A model generated the notes under the pieces. That model worked only from the letters and a program-made list of their open reading frames with translations, was not told the DNA's origin and did not search any database. Shown piece after piece: positions 59,516 through 64,000 of a stretch of 64,000 nt of DNA. The stretch is from the NCBI RefSeq assembly GCF_001598435.1, contig NZ_BCYY01000022.1:1-64000 (forward strand), given 5' to 3'. The number at the start of each line of letters is the position of its first letter. Within the stretch, counting starts at the first letter, position 1. Source of the DNA: Sphingomonas pituitosa NBRC 102491. GTDB taxonomy: Bacteria > Pseudomonadota > Alphaproteobacteria > Sphingomonadales > Sphingomonadaceae. The position numbers and the translations under genes are program-made.

Positions 59516-61843
59516 ATGCAGGGGACATTTCAGCGCGCCGCGCTCGCACTCGCCGCCACGGCGCTACTCGCCGCACCGCTCGCCGCGCAGACCGGCTATG
59601 AGCATGCCGATCCGCTGGTCGGCACCGGCGGCGAGGGCCACACCTTCCCCGGCGCCGTCGCCCCGTTCGGCATGGTGCAGCTGAGCCCCGATACCGATAC
59701 CGGCTGCGAAATCCGCCAATGCTACGGCCATGCCGCCGGCTATCGCTATGGCGACCCGACCATCCAGGGCTTCTCGCTGACCCATTTCTCGGGCGCCGGT
59801 CATTCGGATCTGGGCGACCTCCTGATCGCGCCGGTGGCGGGCGACACGGTGCCGCTGGAACCGGGCGACCCGAAGCAGCCGGGCTCGGGCTATCGCTCGC
59901 GCTTCGCTCATGCCGACGAAGTCGCGCGGCCGGGCTATTATGCGGTGACGCTGCAGGACCAGGCCGTCCACGCCGAGATGACCGCGGGCACCCGCGTCGC
60001 GGTGGAGCGCTATGCCTTCCCGGCCGGCAAGCCGGCGCATCTGGTGCTCGATCTGCGGAGCTCGCTGTACAATTATCCGGGCAAGATCCTGTGGTCCTCG
60101 GTGCGCGTGCGCCCCGACGGTACGATCACCGGCGCGCGCGAGACGCGCGGCTGGGCGCCCGCGCGCAAGCTGTTCTTCGCGATCCGCCCCTCGGTGCCGC
60201 TCAAGGCGCACGCCTTCGTCGATACCGAGGGCAAGCTGCCCTATCGCGGCTTCCAGGGGCCCGGACGCGGCGACGAAGGCGTCGCACAACTGCAGGGGCG
60301 CGCGATCGTCGCGCGGCTCGATTTCGGCGTACTCGATCGTCCGCTCGAACTCCGCGTCGCGCTGTCGAGCGTCGATGAGGACGCCGCGCTGGCAAACCTC
60401 GCCAGCGAGCCCGGCGACTTCGACACGGTGCGCGCCCGCACCACCGCCGCGTGGCGCCAGGCGCTGGGTGCGATCGAGGCGCAGGGAAGCGACAAGGCGC
60501 TGCGCAACTTCTACTCGGCCTTCTACCACACGCTGATGGCGCCCAGCGTCTTCTCCGACGCCGATGGCCGCTATCGCGGGCCCGACGACCAGGTCCACCA
60601 GGCCGAGGGCTTCACCTTCCACTCGACCTTCTCGCTGTGGGATACGTTCCGCGCCGAGCACCCGCTGCTGCTGCTTGTCCAGCCCGAGGCGCGCAACCGC
60701 GACATCGTCCGCTCGCTGATCGCCAGCCAGCAGGCGAGCCCGTTCGGCATCCTGCCGGTGTGGCAGTTCCAGGGGCGCGAGACCTGGACGATGATCGGCT
60801 ATCACGCCGTGCCGGTGATGGCCGACGCCTATCTGAAGGGCATACGCGGCTTCGACGGCAAGGCGGCGCTCGACGCGATGGTGGCGAGCGCGACCTATGG
60901 CCCCTATGGCGGGCTCGACTGGTACCAGAAGCTCGGCTTCGTGCCGATCGACAAGGAGCCCGAGGCGGCCTCCAAGACCGTCGAATATGCCTATGACGAC
61001 TGGACCATCGCCCGCATGGCCCGCGCGCTGGGCCGCGACGATCTCGCCGCAACGTTCGAGAAGCGCGCGGGCAACTGGCGCAACAGCTTCGACGTCAAGA
61101 CCGGCTTCCTGCGCGCCCGCAAGAGCGAAGGCGCGTACCGCACGCCGTTCGATCCCACCGCGATCAACTATGGTTCGGACTATACCGAGGGCAATGCCTG
61201 GCAATATTCGTGGTTCGTGCCGCACGATCAGGCCGGACTGTTCCGGCTGATGGGCGGCGATGCCGCGGTCGTCCGCAAGCTCGACGCGATGTTCGATTTC
61301 GACAATTCAAAGATCGACTACAGCCATGCCGAGGACATTGCCGGGCTGATCGGCCAGTATATCCATGGCAACGAGCCCAGCCACCACGTCGCCTATCTGT
61401 ACAGCTATGCCGGCCAGCCCTGGCGGACGCAGGAGCGGCTCAAGCAGATCGTCGACAGCCAGTACAAGCCGACGCCGGACGGTCTGGCCGGCAATGACGA
61501 TCTCGGCCAGATGTCGGCCTGGCTGGTGTTCACGATGCTGGGATTTTACCCCGTCGCGCCGGGATCGAACCAATATGTGCTCGGCCGCCCGTTCCTCGCG
61601 CGCGCCGCGCTGACGCTGCCGAACGGCAAGCGCTTCACGGTGACCGCGCCGGGGCTGTCGGACACCAACCGATATGTCGGCAGCGTGACGCTGAACGGCC
61701 GCAAGCTCGACCGCGCGTACATCACCCATGAGGAAGTCATGCGCGGCGGCGAACTGCGCTTCGCCATGCAGGCCATGCCGAACCGGACGGTGGTGCCGGC
61801 AGCGGGGCGGCCCTATTCGATGTCCGTGCCCGCCTCGCGCTGA
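59516..61843 (+). CDS. GH92-family alpha-mannosidase
   Basis: 775 residues with a signal peptide (ALALAATALLAAPLAAQ). Calcium-dependent exo-alpha-mannosidase that trims mannose from glycans in the periplasm or outside. GH92 landmarks: GTGGEGHTFPGAVAPFGMVQ, GFSLTHFSGAGHSDLGD, YTEGNAWQYSWFVPHD (general acid Glu), GNEPSHHVAYLYSYAGQPW and the base in AGNDDLGQMSAW. Length is normal for the family. It stands alone, without a neighbouring receptor or regulator in the window. An inverted REP pair follows, convergent with murA. Confidence 0.93.
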   Translation: MQGTFQRAALALAATALLAAPLAAQTGYEHADPLVGTGGEGHTFPGAVAPFGMVQLSPDTDTGCEIRQCYGHAAGYRYGDPTIQGFSLTHFSGAGHSDLGDLLIAPVAGDTVPLEPGDPKQPGSGYRSRFAHADEVARPGYYAVTLQDQAVHAEMTAGTRVAVERYAFPAGKPAHLVLDLRSSLYNYPGKILWSSVRVRPDGTITGARETRGWAPARKLFFAIRPSVPLKAHAFVDTEGKLPYRGFQGPGRGDEGVAQLQGRAIVARLDFGVLDRPLELRVALSSVDEDAALANLASEPGDFDTVRARTTAAWRQALGAIEAQGSDKALRNFYSAFYHTLMAPSVFSDADGRYRGPDDQVHQAEGFTFHSTFSLWDTFRAEHPLLLLVQPEARNRDIVRSLIASQQASPFGILPVWQFQGRETWTMIGYHAVPVMADAYLKGIRGFDGKAALDAMVASATYGPYGGLDWYQKLGFVPIDKEPEAASKTVEYAYDDWTIARMARALGRDDLAATFEKRAGNWRNSFDVKTGFLRARKSEGAYRTPFDPTAINYGSDYTEGNAWQYSWFVPHDQAGLFRLMGGDAAVVRKLDAMFDFDNSKIDYSHAEDIAGLIGQYIHGNEPSHHVAYLYSYAGQPWRTQERLKQIVDSQYKPTPDGLAGNDDLGQMSAWLVFTMLGFYPVAPGSNQYVLGRPFLARAALTLPNGKRFTVTAPGLSDTNRYVGSVTLNGRKLDRAYITHEEVMRGGELRFAMQAMPNRTVVPAAGRPYSMSVPASR

Positions 61844-61877
61844 CGCTGACGTTGAAAAGTCAGCCCTTCCCTCAAAC

Positions 61878-61973
61878 CGTCATCCCGGCGAAAGCCGGGA
61901 TCCATTCGCCTCTCGGTTTCGGCAAGAACCTTGACCTAGCCCCCAATGGATCCCGGCTTTCGCCGGGATGACG
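61878..61973. repeat. Pair of REP-like palindromes in inverted orientation
   Basis: A 29-bp sequence (61878-61906, core GTCATCCCGGCGAAAGCCGG) is repeated perfectly in inverse orientation at 61945-61973, 38 bases apart, between the convergent GH92 and murA genes. It may act as a bidirectional terminator or mRNA end-protector. The core also occurs at 54393. Confidence 0.85.
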
Positions 61974-62017
61974 ATCAGTAGGGGCCAGTCTTGCAAGTTA
62001 CGCTATGCCGGGATGCC

Positions 62018-63301
62018 TTAACCGTCGCCGACGCGTTCGATGTCCGCCCCGACCGCCTGCAGCTTCTCTTCCAGCCGCTCATAGCCGCGGTCGAGATGGT
62101 ACACGCGGTTGACCTGGGTCTCGCCCTCGGCGGCGAGGCCGGCGAGGATCAGGCTCATCGAGGCGCGCAGATCGGTCGCCATCACCGGTGCACCGGTCAG
62201 CTTGGGCACCCCGCGCACGATCGCGGTGCGGCCATGCACCTCGATGTCCGCCCCCATGCGCGCCAGTTCGGGCACGTGCATGTAGCGGTTCTCGAAGATC
62301 GTCTCGGTCAGCGTGCTGGCGCCGTCGGCCTTGCACAGCATCGCCATGAACTGCGCCTGCATGTCGGTGGCGAAGCCCGGGAACGGCGCGGTGTTGAGCG
62401 TCAGCGGCTGGATGCCGTTCTCGGCGGCGATGCGTACGCCGTTCACCGTCTCCTCCACCGTGATGCCTGCTTCGACCAGCGCATCGAGCGTCGCGCGCAT
62501 GTCCTCGGCCGAAGCGCCGACCAGTTCGACGTCGCCGCCGGTGATCGCCGCCGCGCAGGCATAGCTGCCCGCCTCGATGCGATCGGGCATCACCGCATAG
62601 GTGGCACCGTGCAGCCGATCGCGGCCGTCGATCTCCAGCGTCTCCGTGCCGATGCCGCGGATAACCGCGCCCATCGCGACTAGCAGGTTGCACAGGTCGA
62701 CGATCTCTGGCTCACGCGCCGCGTTTTCGAGGACGCTGGTCCCGCGTGCCGTCGCAGCCGCCATCAGCGCGTTTTCGGTCGCGCCGACCGAGACGACGGG
62801 GAAGCGGAAGCGCCCGCCCGAAATCCGGCCGCCCGGCGCGATCGCCTTCACATAGCCGGCACTCAGCTCGATCTCGGCGCCCAGCGCCTCCAGCGCCTTG
62901 AGATGGAGATCGATCGGGCGGTTGCCGATCGCGCAGCCGCCGGGCAGCGACACCGTCGCCTCGCCTTCGCGCGCGAGCAGCGGGCCGAGCACCAGGATCG
63001 AGGCGCGCATCTTGCGGACGATGTCATAGGGGGCAACCGTCGACGTCAACCGGCTGGCGCGGACCGAGAGGACGCGGCCGAATTCGTTCGGGCGGGTGCC
63101 CTCTACCGAGGTCGATGCCCCCAGCTCATTCAGTAGATGTCCGAAGCTGTCTACGTCCGCCAGCCGTGGCAGGTTCCTGAGCGTGAGCGGCTCGTCAGTC
63201 AGCAGCGCACACGGCATCAGGGTGAGGGCGGCGTTCTTCGCGCCGGAAATCGCGATCTTGCCGGCAAGCCGATTGCCGCCACGGATAAGGATACGGTCCA
63301 T
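62018..63301 (-). CDS. murA: UDP-N-acetylglucosamine 1-carboxyvinyltransferase MurA
   Basis: 427 residues. First committed step of peptidoglycan synthesis: enolpyruvyl transfer from PEP to UDP-GlcNAc, in the cytoplasm. Lys22 (SGAKNAAL) and the catalytic Cys123 (LPGGCAIGNRP, Cys115 in E. coli; the enzyme is therefore expected to be fosfomycin-sensitive by family rule) are present, with the usual C-terminal HLDRGYERLEEKLQAVGADI. Start and length match the family. Monocistronic here and divergent from the Crp/Fnr gene. Confidence 0.97.
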   Translation of the reverse strand: MDRILIRGGNRLAGKIAISGAKNAALTLMPCALLTDEPLTLRNLPRLADVDSFGHLLNELGASTSVEGTRPNEFGRVLSVRASRLTSTVAPYDIVRKMRASILVLGPLLAREGEATVSLPGGCAIGNRPIDLHLKALEALGAEIELSAGYVKAIAPGGRISGGRFRFPVVSVGATENALMAAATARGTSVLENAAREPEIVDLCNLLVAMGAVIRGIGTETLEIDGRDRLHGATYAVMPDRIEAGSYACAAAITGGDVELVGASAEDMRATLDALVEAGITVEETVNGVRIAAENGIQPLTLNTAPFPGFATDMQAQFMAMLCKADGASTLTETIFENRYMHVPELARMGADIEVHGRTAIVRGVPKLTGAPVMATDLRASMSLILAGLAAEGETQVNRVYHLDRGYERLEEKLQAVGADIERVGDG

Positions 63302-63425
63302 GGCGAGCTTCTAGCCGCTCTGCGCGTCCGCGCAAGCGGTGGGCTGCTGGAGGGGCTTGATCGATTTTAATGCACTGATTTCGTTGCGCTGCTTTGCAGG
63401 AAATGCCCGGGGGAAAGTGCAGAGC

Positions 63426-64000
63426 GTGTCAGCCAGTTGTTTTGCCGATGTTTTGAGCGAGTTCATCACGCTTACGCAACGAGAGCGTGAGGCGCTGGAT
63501 GCGCTCGAGCTGCGCCAGCGCCATATCCGGCGCGGCGCCATATTGCAGCGTGAGAACGAGCCATGCGGAGAATTGTTCATTCTCCGCAAAGGCTTGATGA
63601 TGAGCTACGTACTGCTGGACGATGGCAGCCGCCAGATCCTCCGATCCCTGTTCCCGGGCGACATGCTCGGGATCTCGTCGGCAATCTATCGCGAGGCGCC
63701 GGAGACGCTCTGTGCCCTCTCGGACACGGTGGTCTGCCCGTTCGACCGCGCCGCGCTGTCCGGCATCATGCAGCAGCATCCGCGCCTTTCGGCGATGATT
63801 CTCGTCTACAGCCAGATCGAGCGGGTGGCGCTGACCGACCGTCTCGCCGCGCTGGGCCGCACCAGCGCCAAGGCGCGAGTCGCGGCGCTGCTGCTCGACC
63901 TGCGCAATCGCCTCCGCGCGACCGACAAGTCGATCGACCGCGAATACACGCTGGGACTGACGCAGGAGGAAATCGGCGACGCCACCGGCCTCACCGCGGT
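63426..64000 (+). CDS. Crp/Fnr-family transcriptional regulator, C-terminus outside window
   Basis: 191 residues are visible from a GTG start (GGGGGAAAG upstream); the frame runs off the window. The N-terminal cyclic-nucleotide-binding-like barrel is IRRGAILQRENEPCGELFIL, RKGLMMSYVLLDDGSRQILR, SLFPGDMLGISS. A dimer helix follows, then the start of the HTH (YTLGLTQEEIGDATGLTA). The Cys residues do not form an Fnr-type N-terminal cluster. The ligand and regulon are unknown. Confidence 0.88.
   Translation, partial: MSASCFADVLSEFITLTQREREALDALELRQRHIRRGAILQRENEPCGELFILRKGLMMSYVLLDDGSRQILRSLFPGDMLGISSAIYREAPETLCALSDTVVCPFDRAALSGIMQQHPRLSAMILVYSQIERVALTDRLAALGRTSAKARVAALLLDLRNRLRATDKSIDREYTLGLTQEEIGDATGLTA

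Overview
The window looks like a chromosomal segment of a sphingomonad (Alphaproteobacteria, Sphingomonas-type). Reasons: uniformly high GC, two adjacent long TonB-dependent receptors of the sphingomonad/Caulobacter type, many GTG/TTG starts, a succinyl-CoA:acetate CoA-transferase, a GH92 alpha-mannosidase and a GapR-type (DUF2312) protein. This assignment is an inference from gene content.

Layout. 1-11302 is host DNA: two TonB-dependent receptors on the minus strand (the first cut by the window edge), an IS5-family transposase broken by one base in a G-run, an S41 peptidase lipoprotein, a DUF4142 protein and an OmpR-type response regulator/histidine kinase pair. 11336-49040 is a complete-looking P2-like prophage of about 37.7 kb inserted in a tRNA-Ala(CGC) gene. 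A 49-bp perfect direct repeat (attL/attR) bounds it, with one copy completing the 3' half of the tRNA. 49289-64000 is host DNA again: a low-complexity/DUF2171 protein, KatG, a PLP-dependent Cys/Met enzyme, an SGNH hydrolase, a haem-oxygenase-like diiron protein, a CoA-transferase, a diguanylate cyclase, a GH92 mannosidase, MurA and a Crp/Fnr regulator cut by the window end.

Prophage, left to right: a non-coding left end with integrase arm-type repeats and a sequence close to the P2 cos site; three small genes; a Dam methylase, portal (Q) and terminase (P) on the minus strand; then on the plus strand O, N, M, L, X, holin, endolysin and overlapping spanins, a large Calx-beta/SGNH-hydrolase tail or virion protein, R, S, J, I, tail fibre, V, W, FI, FII, E/E' (with a T TTT TTG frameshift site), T, U and D. 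Three identically spaced TTGTR-N12-TACAA sites stand before O, J and V, and the phage encodes an Ogr-type zinc activator, so they are very probably its late operators. Then come a BrnT/BrnA toxin-antitoxin pair with a 10-bp inverted repeat in front, an SNase-like nuclease, an apparent lysogeny strand (membrane protein and repressor), a four-site operator region, a Cro-like gene, a CII-like gene, Ogr, a Toprim primase-helicase in place of P2's gpA, a chain of ATGA-overlapping small genes including a GapR homologue, an HNH/MT-A70 adenine-methyltransferase fusion, and the integrase.

Most worth a second look: the HNH + MT-A70 fusion in a phage that also carries a Dam enzyme; the SGNH hydrolase virion protein; the mosaic of a P2 morphogenesis module with a non-P2 replication module; the predicted control circuitry (Ogr sites, repressor operators, BrnTA operator, att arm sites, cos); and, in the host, a SYGQ/RGG-like low-complexity protein next to the insertion site.
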